Origin: Chitinophagaceae bacterium
GTDB taxonomy: Bacteria > Bacteroidota > Bacteroidia > Chitinophagales > Chitinophagaceae
DNA: 64,000 bases
Direction: 5' to 3'
NCBI GenBank assembly: GCA_016786845.1
Contig: JAEUVB010000020.1
Location: 1-64,000, forward strand
A model generated the notes under the pieces. That model was not told the origin of the DNA. It made no database searches and saw nothing but the letters and a program-made list of their open reading frames with translations. Shown in pieces: positions 47,492 through 56,837 of this stretch; the stretch's first letter is position 1, and the number at the start of each line of letters is the position of its first letter. The translations under genes and the position numbers were made by a program.

Positions 47492-47953
47492 TTATTCGCT
47501 GAACTTCGCCATCCAGAATTCCTCAAGACTCCGCATTTTCGTTTTAGCCTTTGGTGTTTTATCTCCAAAGCCGGCCATATGTAATGCGCCGTGAATAATC
47601 ACCCGGAGAAGTTCCTGCTGTACCGGTACTTTTTCTTTTCTGGCATTTTCTCTCACCCGGTCTATGCTGATATAGATATCGGCCACAATCAGGTCCATGT
47701 CTTTTTCAGTCAAATCAAAGGTAATGATGTCAGTGTAATCATCGTGTTGGAGATATTCCAGATTCATCTGATGTAAATAAGAATCGCTGGTAAAGCAATA
47801 AGAAAAGGCCGATCCTTTTTTTCGATAATGAAAAATGAGTTCTGCTATATGGGCCGATAATTTTCGTTTTTGCTTCAAACCGGAATGCACATCCAAATCG
47901 CTGAAGGTGCAAAAACTATCCGGGGGAAGAATGTTTTTTTTTGTCTGAGCCAT
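47492..47953 (-). CDS. ybeY: Endoribonuclease YbeY (rRNA maturation factor)
   Basis: A 153-residue metal-dependent RNase for 16S rRNA maturation and ribosome quality control. Conserved parts: HYRKKGSAFSYCFTSDSYLH, LEYLQHDDYTDIITFDL, VADIYISIDRVRENA and HGALHMAGFGDKTP. The usual zinc motif is HGxLHxxGxDH; here H121 and H125 are present but the third position is D131. Bacteroidota YbeY proteins commonly read GYKDKT at this place, so this is a lineage trait rather than damage. It follows four bases after the phosphatidylserine decarboxylase gene. Confidence 0.9.
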   Translation of the reverse strand: MAQTKKNILPPDSFCTFSDLDVHSGLKQKRKLSAHIAELIFHYRKKGSAFSYCFTSDSYLHQMNLEYLQHDDYTDIITFDLTEKDMDLIVADIYISIDRVRENARKEKVPVQQELLRVIIHGALHMAGFGDKTPKAKTKMRSLEEFWMAKFSE

Positions 47954-47957
47954 AAAA

Positions 47958-48611
47958 TTACAAAGTAGCGATCACACTGAGGCCATTCTCGACCACATCG
48001 CCGATTTGAGCATTGACCTTTGTGCCAATGGGTAAAAACAAGTCCACTCTGGATCCAAATTTAATGAATCCTAATTCTTCATTTTGAACGGCCCGGTCTC
48101 CCTGTTTGGAATACGTGATGATGCGTCGGGCTACCGCACCGGCAATCTGACGGATCAGGATTTCAGCTTTAGGGTGTTTTACGACGATGGTGCTGCGTTC
48201 ATTCTCTGTACTCGACTTCGGATGCCAGGCGACAAGGTATTTGCCTTTGTGATATTTTACATAGGTTACTTCGCCATTCACCGGGTAGCGGTTGACGTGT
48301 ACATTTAAAGGTGACATAAATATGGATACTTGCAATCTGCGACCTTTGAAGTATTCGGGTTCCTCTGTTTCCTCAATCACAACCACTTTCCCATCACATG
48401 GTGACATCACCAGATCGTCTCCTGATTTAAAAGTGCGGGCAGGAATCCTAAAAAACCAAAACACCCAAAACCAAATAAGGCCCAGTATCAAAAGTAGTGG
48501 GTAGGCCAAAATAGGCCATTCGCCCAGAAAATGCATAACCATCCAAATGACGATGGCATATAAAACGGTCGCTACGATACAGTATATCCAGCCTTCTTTG
48601 TGTAGACGCAT
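47958..48611 (-). CDS. psd: Phosphatidylserine decarboxylase (short, self-processing type)
   Basis: A 217-residue enzyme that makes phosphatidylethanolamine. Two N-terminal hydrophobic segments anchor it. MSPCDGKVVVIEE, FMSPLNVHVNRYPVNGEVTY, GKYLVAWHPKSSTENER and FIKFGSRVDLFLP are conserved; self-cleavage between G186 and S187 would yield the pyruvoyl small subunit. The length and GS processing site match the short archaeal-type PSD common in Bacteroidota. Co-transcribed with ybeY. Confidence 0.94.
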   Translation of the reverse strand: MRLHKEGWIYCIVATVLYAIVIWMVMHFLGEWPILAYPLLLILGLIWFWVFWFFRIPARTFKSGDDLVMSPCDGKVVVIEETEEPEYFKGRRLQVSIFMSPLNVHVNRYPVNGEVTYVKYHKGKYLVAWHPKSSTENERSTIVVKHPKAEILIRQIAGAVARRIITYSKQGDRAVQNEELGFIKFGSRVDLFLPIGTKVNAQIGDVVENGLSVIATL

Positions 48612-49211
48612 GTGTTTGATTTGCCTGCGAAAATAGGTTGAAAATCGGGGAATTTATAGAGAAATGAAACCGGAGTAAATGGTATGTTCCGGGTGGATGC
48701 AGAAAACATTTGCGCTGCAGGTAAAAGATTACGGTTTGATAGGGCGGTAAAAGGTCGGCAGGCTTCGATTCCGGGCGTTTTTTCTATTTGGATTTGAACC
48801 GGTGAACATTCTCCTGATGAATACCCGTTTACACCTGATTGCCGCATTGGAATGCTAGTTTCATTAATCCCAAATCACCGGTCTGAAATTTTACTTTTTA
48901 CGGTTCTGTATACTTCAACAAAACCAAATTGTTATCAATGGTAATTTTCCAAAAAAATCTTTTTTTCTTATTCACATCGTTATACAGACTGATTTTACTA
49001 TATAATGCCAAGATTCATTGTTAATATACACAAGTTGTGGAAAATGAACATTAGCGATATCGATACCTAAAAAATATCTTCGTTGGGCAATACAGCAAAA
49101 ACCACAATCTCTCTTTTCGAATTTTATCATGTGTCGTCAGACCTGAAACTTAAAAAGTAAAGGGGGAATTGTCACCATAAACGAAAAAACCCAATTAAAG
49201 AAAATTCAATC
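48612..49211. other. 600-bp intergenic region upstream of nrdJ
   Basis: AT-rich region between the divergent psd and nrdJ genes. A 91-residue minus-strand frame at 48572-48847 does not look like a protein. The notable content is a cluster of DnaA-box-like 9-mers at 48968-49044, listed separately. I found no exact TAnnTTTG promoter; TATCTTCG near 49074 is the closest. Confidence 0.5.
48968..49044. promoter_or_regulatory. Cluster of DnaA-box-like sites upstream of nrdJ
   Basis: TTATTCACA at 48968-48976 and TTTTCCACA (reverse strand, 49036-49044) both fit the DnaA box consensus TTWTNCACA. TTATACAGA (48980-48988) and ATATACACA (49024-49032) are one mismatch from TTATACACA. The dyad CACAAgTTGTG at 49029-49039 overlaps the last sites. 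Possible DnaA control of ribonucleotide reductase; unproven. Confidence 0.3.
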
Positions 49212-52200
49212 ATGAAGCAAAAAAGTACCGACGCCACCGGCCTTCAGTTTACCCGACAGTTTACCAACGATACCCAATCTGTTTACGACCAGTTTACCTA
49301 TGATTATCGTACTTCGGTAATCAAGAACCCCAATGGTGAAGTGGTCTTTGAAATGAAAAATGTGGAGGTGCCTTCACATTGGAGCCAGATTGCTACAGAT
49401 ATCCTGGCGCAAAAGTATTTTCGTAAAGCCGGTGTGCCACAACCTGACGGTTCCCTGGGAAGAGAAACTTCTATTAAAGAAGTGGCCCATCGGATGGCGC
49501 ATTGCTGGAGAGTTTGGGGTGAAAAATATAATTATTTCCATAGTTCCAATGATGCTCAGGTGTTTTATGATGAGCTCGTATATTCCATTTTGAATCAAAG
49601 TTGTGCACCTAATTCACCGCAATGGTTCAATACCGGGTTGCATTCATCTTATGGCATCACCGGCAAGCCTCAAGGGCACTACTACGTGGATCCGGTTACC
49701 GGAGAATTATGTAAATCTCAAAATGCTTACGAGCGCCCTCAGCCTCATGCCTGTTTTATTTTGAGTGTGGAAGATGATTTAGTCAATGAGGGAGGTATCA
49801 TGGACCTTTGGGTACGTGAAGCCCGTATCTTTAAATATGGAAGTGGGGTAGGAACCAATTATTCCAATATCCGTGGTGAAGGCGAAAAGCTCAGTGGAGG
49901 CGGAACTTCAAGTGGTATCATGAGTTTCCTGAAAATTGGAGACCGTGCCGCAGGGGCCATTAAAAGTGGTGGTACCACTCGTCGTGCAGCCAAAATGGTT
50001 TGCCTCGATTTGGATCATCCCGAAATTGAATCCTTCATCAATTGGAAAGTTGAAGAAGAAAAGAAAGTGGCAGCACTGATTGCAGCAGGATATAGTCATG
50101 ATTATGAAGGCGAAGCCTATCGTACAGTGAGCGGACAAAATTCGAATAACTCTGTGCGCGTACCGAATGAATTTTTCCATGCGCTTCAGAACAATGAAGA
50201 TTGGGAACTAAAAGCCCGTACAGATGGACGTGTGATGAAGAAGATACCGGCCAAGGATATTTGGGAACAAATCGCCTATGCCGCATGGCGTTGTGCCGAT
50301 CCGGGTACTCAGTACGATACCACCATCAATGAGTGGCATACATGCCCGGAAGGAGGGAAAATTCGCGCTTCGAATCCTTGCAGTGAGTATATGTTCATCG
50401 ACAATACAGCCTGCAATCTGGCCTCTATGAACCTGCGCCGCTTCTATGATGAGAACACCAATGTATTTGATATAGCGGGTTATGAATATGTTACCCGCCT
50501 TTGGACGGTTGTACTTGAAATATCCGTTTTAATGGCACAATTCCCATCCAAGGAAGTAGCCCAATTGAGCTATGATTATCGTACCCTCGGACTGGGATAT
50601 GCTAATCTCGGATCTCTCCTCATGGTGAAGGGGATTCCTTATGATAGCGAAGAAGCCCGTGGTATTGCAGGAGCTTTAACCGCCATTATGACGGGGGTAT
50701 CTTATAAAACTTCAGCCGAGATGGCTCGTCATTTGGGTACTTTCGCGAAGTATGAGGAAAATAAGACCCATATGTTGCGTGTAATGCGCAACCACCGTGC
50801 AGCTGCATATGATGCACATGAAGCATACGAAGGAATTGAAATTAAACCTCATGGTATCAATGCCAAATATTGTCCGGAAGATCTTTTGAAAGCAGCCACT
50901 AAAGCTTGGGATGATGCCGTACAAATGGGTGAAAAATATGGATACCGTAATGCCCAGGCTACGGTGATTGCACCTACCGGTACCATTGGATTGGTGATGG
51001 ATTGTGATACGACCGGAGTTGAACCGGATTTCGCTTTGGTGAAATTTAAAAAATTAAGCGGTGGCGGGTATTTCAAAATCATCAATCAAAGTATCCCTAC
51101 AGCTTTGCGCAATTTAGGATACAGTGAAAAGGAAAATGATGCAATTGTAAAATATGCCAAAGGTCATGGTACTTTCGCCGGAGCACCTTTTATCAACCAT
51201 CAAACCTTGAGTGAAAAAGGCTTTATGGCTGAAGAGTTGAAAAAACTGGATCAGGCCGTGAGCAGTGCATTTGATATTGCCTTCGTATTTAATCATTATA
51301 CTTTGGGTGAGGAATGCCTGCAACGCATTGGCTTTACTCCTGAACAATATATGAACCCTACTTTCACGCTGTTGGAAGAATTGGGTTTCAAATCCGAGGA
51401 AATAGACAAGGCTAATGACTACGTATGTGGTACCATGATGTTAGAAGGCGCGCCACTCTTGAAAGAGGAGCATTTGCCGGTCTTTGATTGTGCCAATAAG
51501 TGCGGAAAGAAAGGAGAGCGTTACATTCATCATACCGGACATATCCGCATGATGGGTGCTACCCAACCTTTCATCAGCGGAGCTATATCCAAAACCATTA
51601 ACCTGCCAAATGAAGCGACGATAGACGAGATCAAGGAATGCTATATGTTGAGCTGGGAATTAGGACTTAAAGCGAATGCACTCTACCGTGATGGCAGTAA
51701 AATGTCTCAACCGCTCTCCAATAAGAGTGATAAAAAGGAAAAGTCGACTGAACCTACAGCTGATGCCATACAGGAAATCGCAGAAAATGTGATGCATGAT
51801 TTGGGTAAACTGACTATCGATGAGTTGTTAGAAGAAGTGAACAAACGCGTACAGGCTAGTCCGGATACGACGTTGAAGCGCCAGCTGTCCCGCATTGTTG
51901 AACGTAAAACATTGCCGGCCAAACGCCGTGGTTATACCATCAAATCTAAGGTTGGTGGACAAGCCGTCTTCCTGCGTACCGGTGAATACAGTGATGGTAC
52001 CTTAGGCGAAATCTTCATCGATATGGCGAAAGAAGGCGCTACCATGCGCAGTCTCCTCAACTGTTTTGCCATCGCGGTAAGTATCGGTATGCAATACGGT
52101 GTGCCATTGGAAGAATTTGTAGATAAATTCATCTTCACCCGCTTCGAACCTGCCGGTATGGTCGAGCATCCGAATATCAAAAATGCGACATCCATCATCG

Positions 52201-52547
52201 ATTATATCTTCCGTGCGCTGGGCTATGAGTATCTCGGACGTACTGACCTCGTTCATGTTCAAACCCCAATCGGTAATTCCGGTCAGGAAGAATGGGATGT
52301 GCCTGTGGAGGGCAATGAAGAATTGTCGAATGTTAGAGTAACCGCTCTTTCTGCACGTCCGGATGCAAAGAATATTGTACACGAGATTGCACCTAAAAGA
52401 GTGGCAGCCATGAGTGAAGCCGATAAAAAGAAAATGATGGGCACGAGCGCCGATGCACCGGTCTGTCGCCAATGTGGTAATATTACCTTGCGTAACGGAA
52501 CATGCTATATGTGCCCGAACTGCGGTACTACCACAGGTTGTAGCTAA
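49212..52547 (+). CDS. nrdJ: Adenosylcobalamin-dependent (class II) ribonucleotide reductase
   Basis: A 1111-residue enzyme that makes deoxyribonucleotides without oxygen dependence. Conserved blocks: NQSCAPNSPQWFNTGLH, HACFILSVEDDL, YGSGVGTNYSNIRGEGE, NPCSEYMFIDNTACNLAS (C390 in NPCSE) and APTGTIGLVMDCDTTGVEPD. The C-terminus carries CRQCGNITLRNGTCYMCPNC and GTTTGCS, the cysteine-rich tail typical of NrdJ. The size agrees with the long class II form that has an extra C-terminal region (WDVPVEGNEE...). It needs adenosylcobalamin, which ties it to the B12 uptake operon in this window. It ends at a strong terminator. Confidence 0.97.
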   Translation: MKQKSTDATGLQFTRQFTNDTQSVYDQFTYDYRTSVIKNPNGEVVFEMKNVEVPSHWSQIATDILAQKYFRKAGVPQPDGSLGRETSIKEVAHRMAHCWRVWGEKYNYFHSSNDAQVFYDELVYSILNQSCAPNSPQWFNTGLHSSYGITGKPQGHYYVDPVTGELCKSQNAYERPQPHACFILSVEDDLVNEGGIMDLWVREARIFKYGSGVGTNYSNIRGEGEKLSGGGTSSGIMSFLKIGDRAAGAIKSGGTTRRAAKMVCLDLDHPEIESFINWKVEEEKKVAALIAAGYSHDYEGEAYRTVSGQNSNNSVRVPNEFFHALQNNEDWELKARTDGRVMKKIPAKDIWEQIAYAAWRCADPGTQYDTTINEWHTCPEGGKIRASNPCSEYMFIDNTACNLASMNLRRFYDENTNVFDIAGYEYVTRLWTVVLEISVLMAQFPSKEVAQLSYDYRTLGLGYANLGSLLMVKGIPYDSEEARGIAGALTAIMTGVSYKTSAEMARHLGTFAKYEENKTHMLRVMRNHRAAAYDAHEAYEGIEIKPHGINAKYCPEDLLKAATKAWDDAVQMGEKYGYRNAQATVIAPTGTIGLVMDCDTTGVEPDFALVKFKKLSGGGYFKIINQSIPTALRNLGYSEKENDAIVKYAKGHGTFAGAPFINHQTLSEKGFMAEELKKLDQAVSSAFDIAFVFNHYTLGEECLQRIGFTPEQYMNPTFTLLEELGFKSEEIDKANDYVCGTMMLEGAPLLKEEHLPVFDCANKCGKKGERYIHHTGHIRMMGATQPFISGAISKTINLPNEATIDEIKECYMLSWELGLKANALYRDGSKMSQPLSNKSDKKEKSTEPTADAIQEIAENVMHDLGKLTIDELLEEVNKRVQASPDTTLKRQLSRIVERKTLPAKRRGYTIKSKVGGQAVFLRTGEYSDGTLGEIFIDMAKEGATMRSLLNCFAIAVSIGMQYGVPLEEFVDKFIFTRFEPAGMVEHPNIKNATSIIDYIFRALGYEYLGRTDLVHVQTPIGNSGQEEWDVPVEGNEELSNVRVTALSARPDAKNIVHEIAPKRVAAMSEADKKKMMGTSADAPVCRQCGNITLRNGTCYMCPNCGTTTGCS

Positions 52548-52567
52548 TCATCAACAAATCATACATC

Positions 52568-52600
52568 AAGCCGATCACATCCAAAGTGATCGGCTTTTTT
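52568..52600 (+). terminator. Rho-independent terminator of nrdJ
   Basis: Perfect 11-bp stem AAGCCGATCAC / GTGATCGGCTT with loop ATCCAAA and a run of six T, 21 bases after the stop codon. Confidence 0.92.
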
Positions 52601-52711
52601 AATTCTCTCCATTTGAAACTTATTTCTACGGGATTCATTCAGTTTCGTGAATTATCCATTGATAGATTTGAAAAACATCCATCAAACGATTATTTTGCAA
52701 AAAAATTAAAG

Positions 52712-54304
52712 ATGATCCGTAATTTACTTTCTGTGCTATTCCTTCAATTCGTTGGCATAGCCTTGTCTGCTCAGCCTTGTACACCATCCTCACCCGCAGG
52801 TTGTGTATTGGACGCCATAACCTACTTTTCGCTGAAAGGGGAAGGCGGAACCGTAATTTACTCACCTTCAGGTTGTTCGAGTGGTGCCTATGCCGATTAT
52901 ACGGCTACCTATAGTCCTGTTAATCTTACATTCGGGATTGCGTATAGTGGATTTCTTCAAACGAACAGCAGTGATAATTACGTTTCTATCTGGATCGATC
53001 ATGACAATGATGATCAATTTGAGGCTAACGAAAGAGTCATGCATAATATGAAAATAGGACCTACACCGGTCCTCTATGGAATTTTTATTCCATCATCCTT
53101 TGCTACCGGCACTCATCGTATGCGGGTACGAAATGCGTATTATGCAACTGAGCCGGCATATGCTACATTGACCGATCCTTGTGCATTGATCAATTTTTCA
53201 GAAACGGAAGATTACTTAGTAAACATTACGAACTCGCCCGGCCCAAAATTTGTTTCCTCCGGAATTCCGGGTGCTTGTATGCCCACTTCGAAAATTTGTA
53301 TCGGGAGTGCCACCAACAATGAATCTTCTCCCAATATTCAATTGCTTGATTCCAATAACAACTATGTCGCGGGTATCTATCCTTCAGGCAATACATTGGG
53401 CATTGTGAGTGGTAATTTGGTACGAAACAATGGTTCGGTCAGACAATCGCCGGCACCTTCCAACAGTTACTATATGGATAGGAATGTAACCATATCAACT
53501 ACGATAGCGCCACTTTCGAATTATAATCTCCGATATTTTTACTTAAATTCTGAGTTGAATGCGCTCATTGCTCAGCCGGGTAGTGGGGTGACATCTCAAT
53601 TTGATTTGGCTATGACGAAAAATAATCAGGCGAATTGCCCTGCGGATGTCAATAATGCGCCACCGGGCACTTTGTATTTTTCCACCGGTTTCGGATCTAT
53701 GTCAGGAGACCGCTTTGTGGATATGACCGGATTGAGTGGTTTTTCTACTTTTTATTTACATGGTGGAAGCCAGCCTATCGGAAATGGTTCAGTGCTATTA
53801 GTCGATTTGATATCGTTTGAAGCGTTTCCGAAAAATAACCAGGTGGAATTAAATTGGCAAATTGCCCAATCCGATGAAAATATTCGATTCACTCTGGAGC
53901 GTTCTTATGATGGACAAAATTTTCAGCCTATAGCTGAACTGACAGGAAGAGATCATCTGCAAAATGAACCCTTGTATTTTGGCTTTACGGATGCACAGCC
54001 GGGTACCGGAAATATTTATTACCGATTAAAACAAACTGATTTGGAAATGAAAGTAGCCTTTAGTCAGGTTCGCAAAGTTTCAATATCTGATCGTTTAGCT
54101 TCCTATAGTATGAATCAAGCAGGTGATCAGCTGTCTATTCATTGTAATGCTGATTTATCAGCTCAAATCATGGAAATATCGGGAAAACTAATTCGTCATG
54201 TTGACTTGAAGTCGGGGATTCACATCATAGATATATCTAGCCTGCCTTCAGGGATGTATCTTTTTGTTTCGAAACATCAGGTAGATAAATTTGTTCGCTG
54301 GTAA
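52712..54304 (+). CDS. GEVED-domain secreted protein with T9SS type A-like C-terminus
   Basis: A 530-residue protein from ATG 52712, which gives a signal peptide (MIRNLLSVLFLQFVGIALSA); the frame is open further upstream only through the nrdJ terminator. Residues of about 60-180 form a GEVED domain (SDNYVSIWIDHDNDDQFEAN, HRMRVRNAYY, INFSETEDYLVNI). A cysteine-containing middle follows, then a beta-rich module near LISFEAFPKNNQVELNWQIA with DENIRFTLERSYDGQNFQPI, and a short sorting-type end (IMEISGKLIRHVDLKSG, LPSGMYLFVSKHQVDKFVRW). GEVED proteins are usually T9SS-exported adhesins or enzymes; function here unknown. Confidence 0.82.
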   Translation: MIRNLLSVLFLQFVGIALSAQPCTPSSPAGCVLDAITYFSLKGEGGTVIYSPSGCSSGAYADYTATYSPVNLTFGIAYSGFLQTNSSDNYVSIWIDHDNDDQFEANERVMHNMKIGPTPVLYGIFIPSSFATGTHRMRVRNAYYATEPAYATLTDPCALINFSETEDYLVNITNSPGPKFVSSGIPGACMPTSKICIGSATNNESSPNIQLLDSNNNYVAGIYPSGNTLGIVSGNLVRNNGSVRQSPAPSNSYYMDRNVTISTTIAPLSNYNLRYFYLNSELNALIAQPGSGVTSQFDLAMTKNNQANCPADVNNAPPGTLYFSTGFGSMSGDRFVDMTGLSGFSTFYLHGGSQPIGNGSVLLVDLISFEAFPKNNQVELNWQIAQSDENIRFTLERSYDGQNFQPIAELTGRDHLQNEPLYFGFTDAQPGTGNIYYRLKQTDLEMKVAFSQVRKVSISDRLASYSMNQAGDQLSIHCNADLSAQIMEISGKLIRHVDLKSGIHIIDISSLPSGMYLFVSKHQVDKFVRW

Positions 54305-54406
54305 TTTGATGATTGTCAAAGATATGCTCTATGAGAGGGTATCAGGCTGATTGGTCATGCATGAAATTGAGATTATCTCGATTAATGCGGGAAGGGTTGA
54401 TGATTA

Positions 54407-55078
54407 TCAACCTTTCACAAACCTCAAAAACTCATTGTCTCCCAATTTAGCGACTTTTAAATCGCTCCAAATATCAATACCGGTTAATGTTTGCGTCAGT
54501 GTGGCCATATCGACGCGCCATGCGCGCTCTCCGGGTATTTTGCAGAGATAGGCCACATATTTTTTACGATAGTGCATGGGACTATTCTTGTTTTTAAATT
54601 CTGTCCATGTCTCGCTATTGCAGGCCATCTTTTTTATTTTGATACCCGGATATTTCAATTCAAGTGCTTTGCTGACCATTTCAGTGAGGGTATCATCTTT
54701 GATCTCACAACTGATTTCACCGAGTTTGAGCGATTTGTCTTTGCTAAGCTGTCCCATCAATCGCTTGACGGCTTCTTCATAGGTTTCTTGCAGTGAGGTC
54801 CAATTTGCTGAAGCGATGCTGTTTTCATCCAATTTCGCTTGCTTCATGCCATGAATGATTTGTGCTTTAATCATTTCAAAGCCATTTTCACGCATTACTC
54901 GCATGGTAAAACTGTCGTGATAGCCCAATGACCCTTTGATGCCCGGACGGCCTTCATACAGGGCCTTCTCACTCAGACTTTTGATCGAAGTATTGATTCG
55001 TTTTTGGACTTCATCAGTTTGAAAAGAAAGAAGTGCCAAAACAAAGGACAGCAGGGTCAGAGAGATGATCTTCTTCAT
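54407..55078 (-). CDS. Secreted protein of unknown function
   Basis: A 223-residue protein with a signal peptide (MKKIISLTLLSFVLALLSFQ). The mature part is mixed helix and strand with GIKGSLGYHDSFTMRVMREN, SLQETYEEAVKRLMGQLSKD and HYRKKYVAYLCKIPGERAWR. I do not recognise a domain. It lies downstream of the sigma factor gene in the same direction but a terminator separates them, so it probably has its own promoter. Confidence 0.68.
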   Translation of the reverse strand: MKKIISLTLLSFVLALLSFQTDEVQKRINTSIKSLSEKALYEGRPGIKGSLGYHDSFTMRVMRENGFEMIKAQIIHGMKQAKLDENSIASANWTSLQETYEEAVKRLMGQLSKDKSLKLGEISCEIKDDTLTEMVSKALELKYPGIKIKKMACNSETWTEFKNKNSPMHYRKKYVAYLCKIPGERAWRVDMATLTQTLTGIDIWSDLKVAKLGDNEFLRFVKG

Positions 55079-55089
55079 AAAAAAGTAGA

Positions 55090-55114
55090 AAAAAAAACCA
55101 CCCTGAGGTGGTCT
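55090..55114 (-). terminator. Terminator of the sigma factor gene
   Basis: On the minus strand ACCACC, loop TCAG, GGTGGT followed by eight or more T; begins seven bases after the sigma factor stop codon. Confidence 0.8.
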
Positions 55115-55120
55115 TTCGGT

Positions 55121-55990
55121 TTAGTTTCCTAAATAATTTTTTAAGAGTTTGCTACGGGATGTGGTTCTCAATTTAGTGATCGCCTTATCCTTAATTTGAC
55201 GAACACGCTCACGGGTCAGGCCAAATTGTTCACCGATATCTTCAAGGCTTAATGGATGTTCAACACCAATGCCGAAAAATAATTTCAACACGTCTTTTTG
55301 ACGGTCGGTGAGTGTACTCAACGAACGTTCGATTTCATCACGAAGGGATTCATTATGTTCAAGTTCATTATCCGTACTGATGGCATTTGGATTGTTCAAT
55401 ACATCCAATAAGGTATTTTCTTCACCATCTACAAAGGGTGCATCCACGCTCACATGACGGGCTGCAACGCCTAAGGTCGTTTCGATTTCCTCGGTATTGA
55501 TTTCCAGAATCACAGAAAGTTCTTCCGCAGATGGTTCGCGCTGAAATTCCTGTTCGAGCTGAGAATATGCTTTGTTGATTTTATTGGTCAGACCCACTTT
55601 ATTCAATGGCAGACGAACAATACGGCTCTGCTCGGCCAAGGCCTGTAGAATGCTTTGACGGATCCACCAAACGGCATAGGATATAAATTTAAAACCCCGG
55701 GTTTCATCGAATCGCTGTGCAGCTTTGATGAGTCCGAGGTTTCCTTCGTTAATCAGATCGCTCAAGGAAAGGCCCTGATTTTGATATTGCTTGGCAACTG
55801 ATACCACAAATCTAAGATTGGCTTTCGTGAGCTTTTCCAGAGCCCGCTGGTCGCCTTGTTTAATTTTAACGGCGAGGGTTACTTCCTCTTCCGGGGTAAT
55901 CAGGTCTACTTTACCGATCTCCTGAAGATATTTTTCCAACGACTGACTTTCGCGGTTGGTGATCGATTTTGTGATTTTAAGCTGGCGCAT
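55121..55990 (-). CDS. rpoD: Primary RNA polymerase sigma factor (sigma-70, Bacteroidota type)
   Basis: A 289-residue sigma factor from ATG 55990 ([20 protein letters not shown]), the standard start in Bacteroidota; ATG 55996 adds two residues. It lacks the long N-terminal region 1.1 of proteobacterial RpoD, as usual in this phylum. Region 2 ([54 protein letters not shown]), region 3 and region 4 ([20 protein letters not shown]) are complete. It should recognise the TTTG/TAnnTTTG promoters seen across this window, including its own. Confidence 0.96.
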   Translation of the reverse strand: MRQLKITKSITNRESQSLEKYLQEIGKVDLITPEEEVTLAVKIKQGDQRALEKLTKANLRFVVSVAKQYQNQGLSLSDLINEGNLGLIKAAQRFDETRGFKFISYAVWWIRQSILQALAEQSRIVRLPLNKVGLTNKINKAYSQLEQEFQREPSAEELSVILEINTEEIETTLGVAARHVSVDAPFVDGEENTLLDVLNNPNAISTDNELEHNESLRDEIERSLSTLTDRQKDVLKLFFGIGVEHPLSLEDIGEQFGLTRERVRQIKDKAITKLRTTSRSKLLKNYLGN

Positions 55991-56087
55991 TGACATAAGC
56001 GAGGTAATGTTGTTTCGTTAGATAAAAATTTATTAATGAAAGAATCAATTTTGTCCGCCGATTTTCCCTTTTCGGTAGTCTTATTAG

Positions 56088-56119
56088 CAAAAGTATTGTT
56101 AAAGACAATACCAGCAAAA
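56088..56119 (-). promoter_or_regulatory. Promoter of the sigma factor gene
   Basis: On the minus strand TTTTG, exactly 19 bases, then TACTTTTG: a full match to the Bacteroidota vegetative promoter. The start site would be near 56082, giving a 5' leader of about 90 bases. Confidence 0.75.
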
Positions 56120-56225
56120 TATTTTTTATACCGTATTCATTGGGTTTGAGGAAAAAAAAGTGAAGCAGGTTATGTTTTCTCGATTTTTTTTATATTATTG
56201 TGCGCACGAATTTTAAAACTACCGC

Positions 56226-56606
56226 ATGTCTAAACGCTTGAAATATACACTCGACTATCAGGTAAGATGCTCTCCTGCAATTCTTTACGAATTTCTTGCC
56301 ACGCCTTCAGGTTTAGGTGAATGGTTTGCCGATAAAGTTCAACAGAAGGAAAACCATTTTATGTTTGACTGGAAGGGCAGTGTGGAAAAAGCTGAAATGA
56401 TTGCTGCTGAAGAAAATGAGTATGTGGTGTACCGCTGGGATTGGATGGAAGAAGATGAGTATTTTGAATTCCGAATTGAAAAAAGTCCGGTTACGAATGA
56501 AACGATATTGACGATTACGGATTTTGCCGATAAAAAGGAGATACCGGATCAGGAGTTATTATGGGAAGCCCAAATACATGACCTGAAGCATCGGGTGGGT
56601 AGTTGA
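56226..56606 (+). CDS. START-like (SRPBCC) domain protein
   Basis: A 126-residue protein with a SRPBCC fold pattern: YQVRCSPAILYEFLATPSGL, GEWFADKVQ, FDWKGSVEKAEMI and ETILTITDFADKKEIPDQE. This small START-like family is almost confined to Bacteroidota. It probably binds a hydrophobic ligand; no partner is indicated. It is divergent from the sigma factor gene. Confidence 0.85.
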   Translation: MSKRLKYTLDYQVRCSPAILYEFLATPSGLGEWFADKVQQKENHFMFDWKGSVEKAEMIAAEENEYVVYRWDWMEEDEYFEFRIEKSPVTNETILTITDFADKKEIPDQELLWEAQIHDLKHRVGS

Positions 56607-56667
56607 TGCGTAGGCCGAGTTGACCATGGTCTCCCTTTTTAAAAACGTAGTCATCAACTTGCAACGC

Positions 56668-56750
56668 GAGCGGCAACGATTGTAGTGGAAAGCCTCCATA
56701 GCCGCGCTCCGGCGCTATGGAGCTTGGAACGAAAAGCGTGTTCGCCGCCC
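56668..56750. repeat. Dispersed intergenic repeat, copy 3
   Basis: An 83-bp element with the same ends as 2009-2091 (GAGCGGCAACGAT and GCGTGTTCGCCGCCC) and the same total length. Its centre forms a hairpin, CTCCATAGC pairing with GCTATGGAG around a GC-rich loop, that is different from copy 1. Confidence 0.7.
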
Positions 56751-56837
56751 AAAATTAAACCCATTAAATCAAGTACTTTAGCAAACATTTTAATTAGATT
56801 CCGTATTGGGCTCGTTACTTTTACATAAATCCAACGA

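Noticed and set aside
47492..47953. Inactive YbeY because the third histidine is missing
   Set aside because: A GxxDKT form at that position is, as far as I know, usual in Bacteroidota YbeY, so I do not call it broken.
48572..48847. 91-residue minus-strand ORF upstream of psd
   Set aside because: It overlaps the psd start, has no domain or signal character and no family resemblance.
49029..49039. NrdR box upstream of nrdJ
   Set aside because: The dyad CACAAgTTGTG has arms only one base apart; NrdR boxes are 16-bp palindromes of the form ACACWATATWGTGT, usually in pairs.
52586..52711. N-terminal extension of the GEVED protein
   Set aside because: The added residues would be translated from the nrdJ terminator; the ATG at 52712 gives a proper signal peptide.
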